DNA of 64,000 nucleotides from Prosapia bicincta (Eukaryota; Arthropoda; Insecta; Hemiptera; Cercopidae): NCBI GenBank assembly GCA_036971475.1, contig JBAIZL010000006.1, positions 5,495,001 to 5,559,000 of the forward strand, read 5' to 3'. Shown piece by piece: positions 28,079 to 39,790 of this stretch (position 1 is its first letter; each line of letters starts with the position of its first letter). The notes under the pieces were generated by a model. It saw only the letters and a program-made list of their open reading frames with translations, ran no database searches and was not told where the DNA came from. The position numbers and the translations under genes were made by a program.

Positions 28079-29960
28079 CTAAACCAAAATACAACAAATT
28101 TTATTAAAACTTATTGACTTAATTTTAAACTAAGTTATGTTGAATAGAAATGCAATATATCTTTTATGTTATACATTTATTATCAAATCCTTTTCTTTTC
28201 TTACTTACAGTACGAGTTAATTTTAAGAAATATAGTGATTGTTCTATAGCTACATATTCACCCATTAACCGTAAAAAGTATATTGCACTAGGCACTTATG
28301 TTTTTTTAGAAACAAAGTACACAACAGTTTAAGTTATAGGGGAAAATGGGAAATACAAAACGAAAACATGTTGACAAGGGTTGAGGTCACGATTTAATTT
28401 TATATGGGAGGTTTGGGGTTGGGGCAGTGGCTTAAATATTATATTGTGTACGGCGTAGCTCAGACAGATTGTGTAATTACCTCAAAACATATTATTAGTG
28501 TGTCATATCGGAATTGTTTCACTATGAAATAAATAAAGGTAAACCTTTCTTATTGTAGCGGTTGGAAAATATAAAATGAAGCCAATATAGGCTGATGGGA
28601 TGAAGAGTTATACAGTTACCAAAAGTCACATAAAGTCACTTTTCTGAAGTCCAAAAGTAAAAATGTTGAAACGGGGAGGTCCAAACGGGGAAGTGAAGAT
28701 CATGGCCCAATAATAGAAATTTCACCTTCCACAAATAGAATTACTTCTGAGAACGGTTCTACACTATGTGAATATAAATCGCCACACTACCTCTCGAGGG
28801 ATATATTTTAAGTCTCTGTGAAACCAAAAATGAGAAAACGATATTTTATAACTTTTTTATGATTGCGTAGTATACAACGTATATAAATATATATTCTCTC
28901 CAATTTTAGCTGGTTATTCTATAATTGTTCTTCTAGAACTTCATGTTTGTTAAATATTTTAAAAGGTTTTCCCTCACGTGGAGATTTTCCAAAACCTTTT
29001 CTAGAGTTTTTATGGTGTTAAATTCGAACAAGAAAGTTAAGTGACGAATTTTCAAAATACACCTCAACACATATAGAGTATAAGGCCAACATATAAAAAG
29101 GGTTTTCAGACAGTTGTAGATTAAAGTTGGAATGCATCAGACAGTTTGTATTTGTGATGTGATGTATTATTGATAATTATTATTTTCATTAATTTAATGA
29201 CATAATAGTGGATAGTAATATGAGGCGTAAACTTTTAACACATTTATTCTAGATTTGGTATATGTATGTCACGGACATTTAATTCAAAAACTGCACTTGT
29301 AAATAATTTATGTTTAAAGATTCTTTGATGTATACAGTATTGTTGCCAAATAAATGATTTTTTATATCAAGTAAAAAATAAATTACATATTTTTTTTTAT
29401 TTTCTCTCCGAGCCGCGAACTACAAGTTTGCTGTAATGGTTAACTTGGAATGGCAATTCAAGAGTGAATATAAAATTATATTATATTCCATATTTGAAAA
29501 AATGTTTGCCAATCATTACTAAAATATTTCATAAATTATGATTGATTTATTTGTTGTAATACGATAATATAAATGCAAAATAGTTTAAATTAAATTAAAA
29601 CAGCAGCATGAAATTTAAATACGAAATTCATTTACACTAATGATTTTAATTTACTTCTTTATTTTCTTTATTGTTATAAGTATTAATGTTGCAGTTATAC
29701 ATATTTTAAATCTATTCTAGTTAGGGGAATACCTTGGGGGAGGACAATTAATTTGCAGGTAGTCCATAGATGAGCCTTCGTTCTAATATCCTGAATCTAT
29801 GATTCCATTACTAATAACTCCAAATATAATTAACAAATTTAATTTGCGTAATAAAAGGTTATGTTGCTTTTATCAATAACCCCATTCATTAATTGGTGAC
29901 AGTGGTCTTCTTTTTCCTAATTGTTAATTAATTGTGAGGTAACAATTCAACTGGTACTTC

Positions 29961-29996
<36 letters not shown>

Positions 29997-32900
29997 AATA
30001 GCTGGTCAAAGTGCTATTTCCGGTTTAAAAAAAGATAAAAGTTAGAGAGAGTGAAATAATTTTGATTTGCCTCCAGAAACTGCTAATAGATTACCAAGAA
30101 AGAGAAAGACGGACAATGCGGGGGAAAGCGAAGTTAAAGAAGTTTGTGATGTAACAATTCATGGGGCTTTACTTCTGCAGAACAACAAATGTATTCTCTA
30201 CTCATGTTTTTTGGCAGTATACAACCAAATTTCAATAAAAATAATTCAGCGTATAAATGTTTTGCTAAAGTTAAGCTCATATTTAAGAGCATTGATTAGC
30301 CGCAGGGCTCTAGCCTTTGCTGGGTGCTATAAGTTAATTATATTATATTGCTTCTAATAATTTACAAAAAAACATTCAATAAACCATAGAAATAACTTAG
30401 ACTAATTTTACCTGTCCTATAACGAGAGTGGAAGCTGAGAGGTGCTCCTCTAAAACTTTCTTAAGGAAATCTTTAGAGATTGAATAATCTGGGCAATGAT
30501 TTTAATTAAAAATAAGCAGGGTGGGGTAGCAAATTTTCTGCTGTGAAGGACAGGACGATAAATTTATTTAATGAAGGAAGGAAGTGAATAATTATTGAAT
30601 AGCTTTATATCTTATAAACTTAAACATCCTCCTCACTATATATATTTTTTCCACATTGTATAATATGACATAAAACTAAATTTCACCATCCACCACTACT
30701 TACAACAAACATTGTACTCAGTGTAAAATAATCCACAAAATAATGTATGTCACTTAAAACATTTAAATTAAAATTATTTATAATTGGCAAACATGTAATT
30801 CAATTAATGTTATAGTTGGGTTTTGTTCATTTTTTTACCTGAAATGACCCTGTTCTTCAAGAGATTTGGATGAGGTTGTGTCGAAAGGCAAAATTTTAAA
30901 GATCGGTCAAGATGAAGAACATGTATTCGGGGTGGACACTCATTTCAGCAATCTGGGTAACCAAATAATAAAAATACATTTAAATAAATTCTAACAGCTT
31001 TACTTATATTAATCAATGTTATTTTAAAAAATAGAAGTTTTCTATATTATTTAAGAATTTGAAAACAGCAGATTTCACTAGTATATAGTAAAAGCAGGCA
31101 AATGCAATAGGTTAAACTTTATATGTAAACAAGTGGCCCGCTGTGTTTAAGTGTACCATCCATGGTTAAATTCTAATATTTATTCATCGTCCTAGAATAT
31201 TCATAACATTTATTCCTTTTGTTTTCTATTTTTAAAAAAATCTATAAAGTAAGGTAGGCTATAAGACCATATTGAACTTTACAACACTTTTTTAGCATAC
31301 AATATAAAATATAACACTATTACTACACCTTCACAAGTGAAGCTCATATTTTGGTGTAGTTTTGTACTATACGAGGCATACCGCTAGAATTGGAGTAGAC
31401 CAGAGAGTTAGGTGACGATTTGTTCACTCTTCTGGTCAGCATGGGCAGAGTTAAGGGAGAGGGCCAGTAGGGGGAGCCCAACTTTCTAGAGAGGTGTATT
31501 ATTTGTTTATAATCAAAAGCTGACAATGAACTTAATAAAATACTAAAAAAATTATAATAGTGCTGACAAAAAACATATTTGTCAGTTGTTATGTTAATCA
31601 TATGCGAGTTATTTTGTAAATATGAATGAAGTTGAAAAAAGCCTTATTTTAATCTTACAAGTCATGATATTGAAAATGAAATTTTAGGAATTATTTCAGA
31701 CAAAGTTTGGTATTCAACATTATGTTTCTCATAGAAACAAAATTACACCTATTTTTAGACATATGACTTCGATAAAAATTAAAATATTTGTTGATTCCAT
31801 CTTCACGTGAGCTACTAGTTATTACTAACCACTAGTGATTAAACAACTAACCACTAGTTGTTAGGGAAAAATTAAAAATTTGAATTTTGCAAAGCTATAA
31901 GTCTAAAAGCCCCAATTTGTATTCTATGAGAAACATATCGTTGAATACCATACTCTAACTTATTAAAAAAAGTAGTTTAAATTATGTACTTTGTATTGTA
32001 AGTTTTGGATGCTGGCTCAGTGTCGACAAGCTTTTAAATGCTCTATATTTTTAAGGGGTGAATACCCTCAGACACATTTGACACCCCACAGGGGAATCTT
32101 ATGCCCCCCAGAACACAACCTGTAAATCCGCCCATGTTCTGGAGTAGACGTATGTGCAAAAGACTTGAATATACTGAAGATGATAAATTCATTGCAGTGA
32201 TAGTAGACATTCCACCTGTTTTTGGTTTAAAGCACTTCCTCTCCAAAGTTCAGCTGAATGTTGAATCTTCATAGGTAATGTTTGTGGGTTGTACGAGGTT
32301 ATACAAAATATAGACTACAAGAGAGAATCCTAAAATATGAGGAACTACAGAATGAGAGTAAAATTCAAGCCTAATCAATAAAATGTAGGAAATTTTAGTG
32401 AATTTTGCGTGTGATGTGCTCAATTAAGCTGAGAGATTTGTTCTGGTGCCTAAACATTCATAGTTTATGTAAATAACAGTGATAGAAATTTGTGCTTACC
32501 TCCACCAGAAACCGCTCCAAACCGCAAAGCCAAAACGTGGCTTCTGAAAAAAAGAAAACAGAACATTTAACTTAGTAAAATAAATTAATAAAAGTATAAT
32601 CTATAAAAATGCATATATCAATTTTATGTTTGCAGAGTAAAAAGTAATATATGAATTCCATTTTAATGTATTTTACAGATATTGGCAGATATTACAGATC
32701 TATAGATAGATAGTTTGATAGACAGATAGATATTATAGGTAAGTAGATTGACAGTTAGGTAGGTATATAGATAGATAGGTTGATAGATCTATAAGGAGGT
32801 CGAGAGATGGGTGGGTAGGTAAATATGGAGATAGACAGATAGGTAGGTAGATAGATAGATAAGTAGATAAGTATAAAGATAGGTATATAGGTAGTTGCTA

Positions 32901-35900
32901 GGTAGACAGATAGGTAGATATATAGATAGGCAGACATATAGGCCTATGTATGTAGGTAGATAGTTTTAAAAACAAAAACAATGTTGTTTTCAATTTACCT
33001 TCTATTAGATGGAGGCTAGACTATTGATATTAATTGAATCAAGTACATAAAATTGTACAACACTATTATATTATGGAATAAAGAAATAACGAGAATATTA
33101 TAATAGGCCTATATTAATATTGTAAAAAGGGGTTAGATCTCTTGACTGTGATAAGCAGAACAAATCATAGTAATTAGATGAAAATGAAGTAAATACAGGA
33201 ATTAGAAATAAGTCATGTTGTGTAATATATAGATATAATTAAACAATAAAAAGAAATTTTATGGTATCAACGGGTTGATTTTTTTACAGAAGAAATGTCA
33301 CTTACAACTTTTTTAAAAAAATGTTTTAACTTGCCTATAGTAGCACTTACTTTTTTGTGTTGAGGACGGCCGTTTCGGGAGATGTGTCCCTTTGTCAACT
33401 CAGACCGTAACTGATCTCAAGGTTTACGTAGGTTAGGGTGGGGGTGGGATATTTTGGTGGTGTGGGTGTATTTTGTGTGTATTAGGAGTTATGATGTCAA
33501 AAAGTGCGTGTGAGTTGTAATATAATTGTGTATTGAGTATGTGTGTAGGGTGTAGTTTGAAGTGCCTATATATTTCGTATTGTTCGGTTGTGTAGCGTTG
33601 GTTATTTCTGTGTTGTTTATGAAGAATTTGTAAGTTAGATGTTATGTCTGTGTAGTCGTGTTTTGTGGAGTTGAGATGATCGGCGAAGTTTGGTAGTTAT
33701 TGTTTTTTAGTGCTTTTATATGTTCTTGGTAACGTGTGTGAAATGACCTCCCTGTCTGGCCTATGTAAAAACTGGGGCATGAACTGCAAGTTAGTTTGTA
33801 AACTCCAGTGGTGTTGTAAATGTCGTTGATTTTGCTGTTGGGTTTAAATTGTTTGTAATAATTTACGGTAATAATTACCGTAATTATTAAGAACAGCGAC
33901 CTCAACATAAAAGTACACAGTTTCATCCAAAATAACAACATCATTACACTAAAAGAAGACCCAACAACGAAATACAACGGTCTAATCAAAGAAGCAATTA
34001 ACAAAACAAAACTTATAATCCCACACCACACCAAAAAACACCTAAAACAAATAAAGCCAATAGCCCCCAAACTAAACGCCCTGCCCAAACTTCACAAAAC
34101 AGACATCCCAATACGTCCACTAATAAACCATACAAGCGCCCCTTCTCATCTTCTAGCCAAATTCCTCGACAAAACTATCCGAAACCATATAAAATTTAAT
34201 AACCATTGTAGCATAAAAAATAGCCTAAATCTAATAGACAAAATTAAAAACGTAAATATTCCACACAATTCCACCTTAGTCTCTTTTGATATATCAAATC
34301 TATATACAAACATCCCCATTCCAGAAACCATAGACATCCTCAAAAACATGCTAGTAGACACAAATACACCACATACACACATTGACGAAATCATCCACCT
34401 CACAAGATTAATCACTTCTCAAAATTATTTCACCTACAATAACACATACTACAGCCAGAAAGATGGACTACCTATGGGCTCCCCCATAGCAAGCATCTTA
34501 GCAGAAATATTCATACACCACATCGAACAAAACCACATTTTACACAACAACAAATACTCAGATAACATAATTTACTGGTACAGATACGTCGACGACATCA
34601 TAACATTATATAAAGGCAACACACGCAGAGCACACATATTTCTAAAACACCTAAATTCCATACACCCTAAACTAACATACACCATCGAAACAGAACAACA
34701 AAACTCCCTTAACTTCTTAGACCTCACAATTAAACGAACAGACAAACAAACACATAAATTCAACATATACCGAAAACCCACCAGCACTAACACGACCATA
34801 CACAGTTCCTCAAACCACCCACACCAACACAAACTAGCTGCTTACAATACCATGATATACCGCCTCCTTAAATCACCATTAGACAAAGATGAACACTACC
34901 AGGAGTTAAACACCATAAAATATATAGCACAAACAAACGGATACAACCCAACAATGATAGACAAATTATACAACCGCCTAAAAAATAAACATAATAACCC
35001 AAATACAAACACACAAGATGACAATCCCATAAAATACTTATCAATACCTTACAGATCATCCAAAACCCACAATCTAACCAACACATTACGAAAATACAAC
35101 TACAAAATAGCTTACTCCACACACAACACTCTCAACAAACAATTTAAACCCAACAGCAAAATCAACGACATTTACAACACCACTGGAGTTTACAAACTAA
35201 CTTGCAGTTCATGCCCCAGTTTTTACATAGGCCAGACAGGGAGGTCATTTCACACACGTTACCAAGAACATATAAAAGCACTAAAAAACAATAACTACCA
35301 ATCAAACTTCGCCGATCATCTCAACTCCACAAAACACGACTACACAGACATAACATCTAACTTACAAATTCTTCATAAACAACACAGAAATAACCAACGC
35401 TACACAACCGAACAATACGAAATATATAGGCACTTCAAACTACACCCTACACACATACTCAATACACAATTACATTACAACTCACACGCACTTTTTGACA
35501 TCATAACTCCTAATACACACAAAATACACCCACACCACCAAAATATCCCACCCCCACCCTAACCTACGTAAACCTTGAGATCAGTTACGGTCTGAGTTGA
35601 CAAAGGGACACATCTCCCGAAACGGCCGTCCTCAACACAAAAAAGTAAGTGCTACTATAGGCAAGTTAAAACATTTTTTTAAAAAAGTTGTAAGTGATTA
35701 CTAGTAGCTCACGCGAAGATGGAATCAACAAATGAGAAGAAATGTGTTACTTCTATCTTTAAAACACTGGATTGTTCTTAGAGTGTAGAAAACTGGACGT
35801 TACAACATGGAGAAGATGATTATATGAATTTGAAAGTGGATTCGCTGCATTATGGAACATGTTAAAAAAGAAATAATGCAAGAACTATTGGCTGGATGAA

Positions 35901-38518
35901 AAATATTAATATTAAGTATAGAAGAATGAATTTGACGAAGGCTTTCATGGTTTACAAGGAAACTGTCTGTGGATAGGTACACTCAAATGAATGGTAAACA
36001 CAAGAAATATAGGAATATATATACATGTACGTATATAAAGATAATTTGTATGAAAAGTATGATGGAGAAAAGAAGTAAATTTGAATATGGATTAGAAATG
36101 AAGGACGGAAAACTTTTAGTGTATTAATAAAGCAAATTTTATTAAATTTCACTAATTCTCTTTCTTTACATTTATAGTAACACATAAAGGGTTTAAAGTT
36201 TAAAGAAACAAATCAGAAAATAAATATAGGTAGATTTTCTGTTACACTAATTATATTAGGGGGAAATAAAGATTACTTACAGAAGGACAGAGTCCTGCGT
36301 GAAGCAGGATCTCGTAATTTTGATGGGAAGAGCGCAGTATCACTTGCTGACAGTATTTTTGGTGTTGGTGTAACACAGTCCCGTTCCTCCTCATCCTCCT
36401 CGGGAATGGTGTCAAGAGTAGGTGTGAACATTAATCCGGGATATCCAAAAGCGTGTAACCTTTCTAAGAGTAGCATGTAGCAAAAGTAACTATCATAGCA
36501 AGTGTCTGAAATGGACAACAAGTTGATTAATCCTTTGTAATAAATCTACAGTTTTCTAATGTAGTTAGCCTAATTATTTTCGTTTTTCACAGCTAAAGAT
36601 GTGTTGATGTTAATACAACAGACTTGGAATTAACAATATCTCTTACATAAGCTATATAAGTTCTCTGATATGGTTATTAAACATACAGTATTTAAAAGCA
36701 CAATCCAAGAAGCATAATTCATCATTAAGAAAAATTGATAAAACTATGGATTGAAACCATAATAGCAGAGATAAATAACCTTAAAAAAAAATAATGTATT
36801 ATCATACATCAAAAAGAAGTGGTGATGGACTTTATACTAATAAGAGTTTACCAATGTAAACTATACCAATAAGCTGTTTAAATATTATATAAGAAGTAAA
36901 ATAGATAATTGCTACTTACCAAATGATCGGGAGCTAGGCCCTTGTGATGTTTTAATCACTTCATCATAGTCAACTTCCTCCACTATAACAAACAAAACAT
37001 ATTCATTAAATTGAAAAACACTTGAAATATGTAAATTAAGCTATTTTTCAATCGATCGTCAATGTTGAATCTTTTCAAGAAGTCCCAGGTTCTATTTCAA
37101 AGTATAGTTTGAAACTATTCTTTTGGGAATAATTTGAAAACAAATAGGTTCTACAGTAGAAAGGACAAATGTATGTTTATATTTGCAACTAATAAGAGTT
37201 TATCAGCATTACTTATAAACTGTGGTAATAAATTTTTACGAGAAAAAAAAATTATTGTTACTTACCGAATGATCTGGAGCTAGGCCACTGTGCAGCGTCA
37301 ATCACTCCGTCATGATCTACTTCCTCCACTATAACAAATAAATGAACTTAACTTATATTTTTGAACAAAACTTCATACAAAACATATTGATTAAATTGAA
37401 AAACGCTTCAAATATGAAAATGAAGCTATATTTCAATCGATTGTGTAAATGTTGAACCTTTTCAAGAAGTCCCATTTTCTATTTCAAAGTATTGTGCAAA
37501 ACTATTTTTTTGGAAATAATTTGAAAACAGAAGTTCAACAGTATAGAGGTGTAGTATATGTTTATACTTTCTATATGTACATAGTAATCTTTTTTTTTAT
37601 TTTACAAAAGAAAACTTCTTTACAGTGGTGTTTGTAGAGATGAAATAAATTAAAATCAAAGACAAACAAGAATAACTCCTCACATTTGTGACAATATTTT
37701 AATTTAAATAATTGACTCCGATTATTTTGTCTAATAGTTATGTAAAAAATCCTCTTTTGTCAAAGGATTCAGTAAAACTAAAGTCTTAAAATCTTGAATT
37801 TCATGATCTTATATTTTCTACAAATATATCCAAGTAAAGTCTAAGAAAATTTATTCAAACTAATAGTTTCCTTGTAACTTTTTTTATAGTACTTAGACTT
37901 TGTTTGTAGTGAGCATAGCTCATAACTGTTGTGATAATTCCACATCAAGTTTATATTATTATGTATTTATTGATCTTGGTTTTATCATTTCACTCATTTT
38001 CCACTGCCAAAACGAGTATGGGAAGAGCTATAAAAGACCTTCAAAAACCTTGAAATATCTAATGCTTGTTCCGTATAACCTGCCTAAATACATGTTTTCA
38101 CAAGAAACATGTGATAAAAGAGAAACTGATAATTCATAATAAACAAAGAGACGAAAGCAAGTGTATGAAGGTTAATCACGCTTTAAAGGTATTTTTAACA
38201 GACCAAAGTAAACATTGCGGCCAAACAGGGGAACATTATCAGCACAGTAGCAGTAGCTCCCACATTTTTCACACACAGTGTTTACTCAGTCTTGTGATAG
38301 TGCTGATAATATTCTATTTTTTGGCAGCAATGTTTACTCGGTCAAGTAGTTCAAATATTTTCTGCGTGTAAATATTTACTCGATCTAATGCTTAGATTTT
38401 AATACAGATACTAAAATAATTTATTTAAAAATAAAATTTAAAAGATTTTAAAATAATTACCTTCTATCTCCTTCTTCCTGGCGCAGAAGCACCATGTGAC
38501 TGTAACAAGATAAGGCAT
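27857..38518 (-). CDS. Unrecognised six-exon gene in the left arm, 223 aa predicted
   Basis: Exons on the minus strand: A 38518-38461, B 37328-37266, C 36982-36920, D 36505-36281, E 32540-32500, F 28078-27857. All junctions are GT-AG and the sum is 672 nt, exactly 223 codons plus stop. Start MPYLVTVTWCFCA is hydrophobic and could be a short signal peptide before RKKEIE. B and C are duplicated 63-nt exons of phase 1-1 (VEEVD ... PSSRSFG). D is acidic (PEEDEEE) with a TCYDSYFCYMLLLERL start. F is basic. Exon E needs the second AG of CAGAAG; the first would make a TAA across the D/E junction. I know no matching family. Expression is unproven. Confidence 0.5.
29965..29994. repeat. (GA)n microsatellite
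   Basis: Fourteen or so GA units. The right arm keeps only CTCTCTCTC at the mirrored place. Confidence 0.9.
30410..30960 (-). other. Possible old coding segments within intron E-F
   Basis: Two minus-strand stretches look coding-like and precede GT: DYSISKDFLKKVLEEHLSAS around 30500-30415, and IAEMSVHPEYMFFILTD followed after a shift by FDTTSSKSLEEQGHF around 30958-30842. Both have diverged counterparts in the right arm, the latter with stops. They may be relics of another gene or element. Confidence 0.3.
31786..31858 (-). mobile_element. PLE-2 tail fragment present only in the left arm
   Basis: TTTGTTGATTCCATCTTCAC and GTGAGCTACTAGTTATTACT match the extreme end of PLE-2 (35695-35734). The mirrored right-arm site (about 44310-44335) lacks it. 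Confidence 0.6.
32500..32540 (-). CDS. Left-arm gene exon E (41 nt, NAGNAG acceptor)
   Basis: Acceptor choice TTTCAGAAG. Using the distal AG gives S-TFWLCGLERFLVE in frame with D and F. The right arm has AGAAAC, so only the stop-producing acceptor remains there. Confidence 0.4.
32690..32960. repeat. GATA/GGTA-type tetranucleotide repeat (left arm)
   Basis: Imperfect TAGA/TAGG repeat. The mirrored copy is at 43185-43470. Tyr/Ile/Ser-rich frames through it are artefacts. Confidence 0.9.
33303..33872 (-). pseudogene. Inverted, truncated PLE-2 copy (GIY-YIG end only)
   Basis: Minus strand from KQFKPNSKINDIYNTTGVYK onward, matching the plus-strand copy. It changes frame after KNNNYQ, so the endonuclease ORF is broken. 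Confidence 0.85.
33871..35562 (+). CDS. PLE-2 polyprotein: Penelope-type RT plus GIY-YIG endonuclease (5'-truncated)
   Basis: The frame is open from the inversion point to TAA, about 563 codons. The first internal Met is at 34348. RT landmarks: ALPKLHKTDIPIRPLIN, motif A VSFDISNLYTNIP, motif B DGLPMGSPIASILAEIF, catalytic WYRYVDDII, NSLNFLDLTIKR. The GIY-YIG part is GVYKLTCSSCPSFYIGQTGR with QEHIKAL and TEQYEIYRH. The product would copy its RNA into DNA at a nick made by the endonuclease. The N-terminal part of the RT is missing because of truncation, so autonomy is doubtful. No stops or frameshifts were seen, which suggests a young insertion. Confidence 0.92.
   Translation: MITVIIKNSDLNIKVHSFIQNNNIITLKEDPTTKYNGLIKEAINKTKLIIPHHTKKHLKQIKPIAPKLNALPKLHKTDIPIRPLINHTSAPSHLLAKFLDKTIRNHIKFNNHCSIKNSLNLIDKIKNVNIPHNSTLVSFDISNLYTNIPIPETIDILKNMLVDTNTPHTHIDEIIHLTRLITSQNYFTYNNTYYSQKDGLPMGSPIASILAEIFIHHIEQNHILHNNKYSDNIIYWYRYVDDIITLYKGNTRRAHIFLKHLNSIHPKLTYTIETEQQNSLNFLDLTIKRTDKQTHKFNIYRKPTSTNTTIHSSSNHPHQHKLAAYNTMIYRLLKSPLDKDEHYQELNTIKYIAQTNGYNPTMIDKLYNRLKNKHNNPNTNTQDDNPIKYLSIPYRSSKTHNLTNTLRKYNYKIAYSTHNTLNKQFKPNSKINDIYNTTGVYKLTCSSCPSFYIGQTGRSFHTRYQEHIKALKNNNYQSNFADHLNSTKHDYTDITSNLQILHKQHRNNQRYTTEQYEIYRHFKLHPTHILNTQLHYNSHALFDIITPNTHKIHPHHQNIPPPP
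35592..35630 (+). ncRNA. Hammerhead-like hairpin at the PLE-2 end
   Basis: CTGAGTTGACAAA-GGGA-CACATC-TCCC-GAAAC-GGCC-GTC: stem II (GGGA/TCCC), the GAAAC box, a short GGCC stem III and a GTC cleavage-type triplet are present, and GTTGA can pair with TCAAC beyond. The first box is not the usual CTGATGA. Mirror copies are at 33365-33408 and 26546-26588. Confidence 0.45.
36281..36505 (-). CDS. Left-arm gene exon D (225 nt)
   Basis: Acceptor ATTTCAG, donor GTAAGT. Starts DTCYDSYFCYMLLLERLHAF, has the acidic stretch PEEDEEERD, and ends SRRTLSF. Open throughout, unlike the right-arm copy. Confidence 0.55.
36920..36982 (-). CDS. Left-arm gene exon C (63 nt, repeat unit 2)
   Basis: Same length, phase and splice-site context as exon B. 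Encodes VEEVDYDEVIKTSQGPSSRS. Both flanking introns also resemble those of exon B, showing a tandem exon duplication. Confidence 0.55.
37266..37328 (-). CDS. Left-arm gene exon B (63 nt, repeat unit 1)
   Basis: Acceptor TTATAG, donor GTAAGT, phase 1-1. Encodes VEEVDHDGVIDAAQWPSSRSF; 7 of 63 positions differ from right-arm exon B'. Confidence 0.55.
38461..38518 (-). CDS. Left-arm gene exon A (start, hydrophobic)
   Basis: ATG at 38518; MPYLVTVTWCFCARKKEIE, donor GTAATT. The frame is also open upstream (a further in-frame Met precedes QLILCSLYNY), so the true start may lie earlier. Alternatively the TTGTTACAG inside could act as an acceptor. Confidence 0.45.
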
Positions 38519-38682
38519 TATTGTATTAACGCTGTAATTATACAAGCTACAAAGTATTAGCTGCATCAATAGAACAATGATTGCCTGGATTGAATTAAAC
38601 ACACTCACACACACATACACAAAGACAAAACAGAAAAGCAAATAAAAATAATGACACTACTAGGTAGAGGATGTTTGTATAA

Positions 38683-39010
<328 letters not shown>

Positions 39011-39196
39011 AACCAAACCCATTCCCAGCCTTAAATGATACAGTTTTACGATTATTAAGTTGAACTTAATTAATACGATATTGTCGTTCAAACAATGTGG
39101 CAATTAACGCTAAACTAAATATTTGGAATATATTCTTTCTCATATTCAACTTTCACCTATTTTTCATATATTTGTAACAAAATTATAAAACAGTTT

Positions 39197-39390
39197 AAAA
39201 AATCTCAGATTTTTAAATTATCATACCATTCAAATACCATGTTACCAAAGCGTTTACTTTATTTATTTCCGTTTTCTTTTTAATTTGTTTCTTTTCTTCG
39301 GTCAAAATTTGTACAAAATATCTTCTTAGTCATTTCTAGAAACCTTTGGCATTTTTCTCCATGGGCAATGTCCCAACATGACTGCCAACA
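39197..39390. other. Unique 194-bp spacer between the inverted arms
   Basis: Single-copy AT-rich sequence at the axis of the inverted duplication, lying between the divergently oriented gene copies. A shared promoter could lie here or in the adjoining repeats, but no motif was clear. Confidence 0.7.
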
Positions 39391-39576
39391 AAACTGTTTT
39401 ATAATTTTGTTACAAATATATGAAAAATAGGTGAAAGTTGAATATGAGATAGAATATTCTAAATATTTAGTTTAGCGTTAATTGCCACACTGTTTGAACG
39501 ACAATATCGTATTAATTAAGTTCAACTTAATAATCGTAAAACTGTATCATTTAAGGCTGGGAATGGGTTTGGTTGT

Positions 39577-39591
39577 GTTTGTGTTTGTGTG

Positions 39592-39667
<76 letters not shown>

Positions 39668-39684
39668 TGTTTGTGTGTTTGTGT

Positions 39685-39767
<83 letters not shown>

Positions 39768-39790
39768 TGTGTGTTTGTGTGTGTTTTTAA
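39577..39790. repeat. (TG)n microsatellite near the axis (right arm)
   Basis: Mirror of 38810-39010, with different TTTG/TATG interruptions. Confidence 0.97.

Larger units (their letters stand above)
33299..35734 (+). mobile_element. PLE-2: Penelope-like element with inverted truncated partner
   Basis: A 2.4 kb insertion flanked by the 11-bp direct repeat AGAAGAAATGT (33288-33298 and 35735-35745). The right part (33871-35734) is a plus-strand PLE with RT and GIY-YIG domains. The left part (33299-33872) is a minus-strand copy of only the endonuclease end. They meet at a near-palindromic turn (TTACGGTAATAATTACCGTAA). The mirrored arm at 42840-42880 preserves the empty site (ATTACAGAAGAAATGTGTTAC). 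The termini carry a hammerhead-like hairpin. Confidence 0.92.

Noticed and set aside
32043..32246. 67-codon minus-strand frame in the left arm
   Set aside because: The mirror copy shifts frame, and the AACATGGGCGGATTTA segment looks like a repeat.
32755..32937. Tyr/Ile/Ser-rich open frame
   Set aside because: Produced by the GATA-type tetranucleotide repeat.
38066..38371. 101-codon frame conserved in both arms (mirror at 40230-40535)
   Set aside because: The arms are nearly identical here even at non-coding positions, so conservation does not imply coding. It reads antisense to the called gene and lacks motifs.
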